From assembly GCA_020650975.1 (NCBI GenBank), contig JAIPMN010025019.1, forward strand, positions 1 through 45,450: a stretch of 45,450 nt of DNA, read 5' to 3'. Below, piece after piece: positions 45,371 through 45,450 of the stretch (within the stretch, counting starts at the first letter, position 1; every line of letters begins with the position of its first letter). The position numbers were made by a program, and so were the translations under genes. The notes beneath the pieces are model-generated. The model was not told the DNA's origin. It saw only the letters and a list, made by a program, of their open reading frames with translations, and made no database searches. Origin of the DNA: Apostichopus californicus (lineage: Eukaryota; Echinodermata; Holothuroidea; Aspidochirotida; Stichopodidae).

Positions 45371-45450
45371 CTGTAGAAAAGAAAAGAAAAGATATACAGA
45401 TGATATTACATGAGCAGTGAAGTATACAATAATATACAATATATACAAAT

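Noticed and set aside
1-45450. CRISPR arrays, operons, rRNA genes
   Set aside because: None seen. The spliced genes and metazoan families show this is animal nuclear DNA, and the tandem repeats lack repeat-spacer structure.

Overview
The window is eukaryotic nuclear DNA from an invertebrate animal, AT-rich, with spliced genes using GT-AG introns of about 0.6 to 3.5 kb. Dispersed hAT-type miniature elements, a LINE remnant and divergent repeats of the kind common in marine deuterostome genomes make an echinoderm or hemichordate my best guess. That placement is inference; the sequence does not prove it.

Layout. (1) 1-7210 holds no convincing gene, only GC-rich MITE ends and degenerate repeats. 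(2) 7299-15566, plus strand, is a four-exon gene for a predicted 1240-residue protein. Its N-terminal third matches the DUF3504 / Crypton tyrosine-recombinase fold, with the expected catalytic positions replaced. The rest is a long Ser/Thr/Asn/Gln-rich tail with a PPPY motif, a basic nuclear localisation signal and a PLDLS motif; a second PxDLS motif sits at the extreme N-terminus. It reads as a domesticated recombinase turned nuclear regulator, probably recruiting CtBP. (3) 15567-24536 is intergenic: a 3' UTR, a hairpin-rich 111-bp tandem repeat, a complete 390-bp hAT MITE with 8-bp target duplication, and a minus-strand LINE reverse-transcriptase remnant. (4) 24552-38569, plus strand, is a ten-coding-exon hnRNP H/F gene (547 residues, three quasi-RRMs and two glycine-rich regions). 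Its introns carry several tandem repeats, a G-run cluster before exon 4 and a long inverted repeat before the last exon. (5) 38570-44202 is the convergent 3' space with a tRNA-like element. (6) 44203-45370, minus strand, holds the last two coding exons of the splicing factor RBM22; the gene continues off the right edge.

Two of the three genes act in pre-mRNA splicing: hnRNP H/F binds G-runs, and RBM22 contacts U6 snRNA in the catalytic spliceosome. They are convergent neighbours. The most interesting signals are the catalytically dead Crypton-like domain coupled to CtBP-type motifs, and the G-run cluster beside hnRNP H exon 4, whose 139-nt length makes it a natural autoregulatory switch. All exon joins were worked out by hand from splice consensus and reading phase, without transcript evidence.
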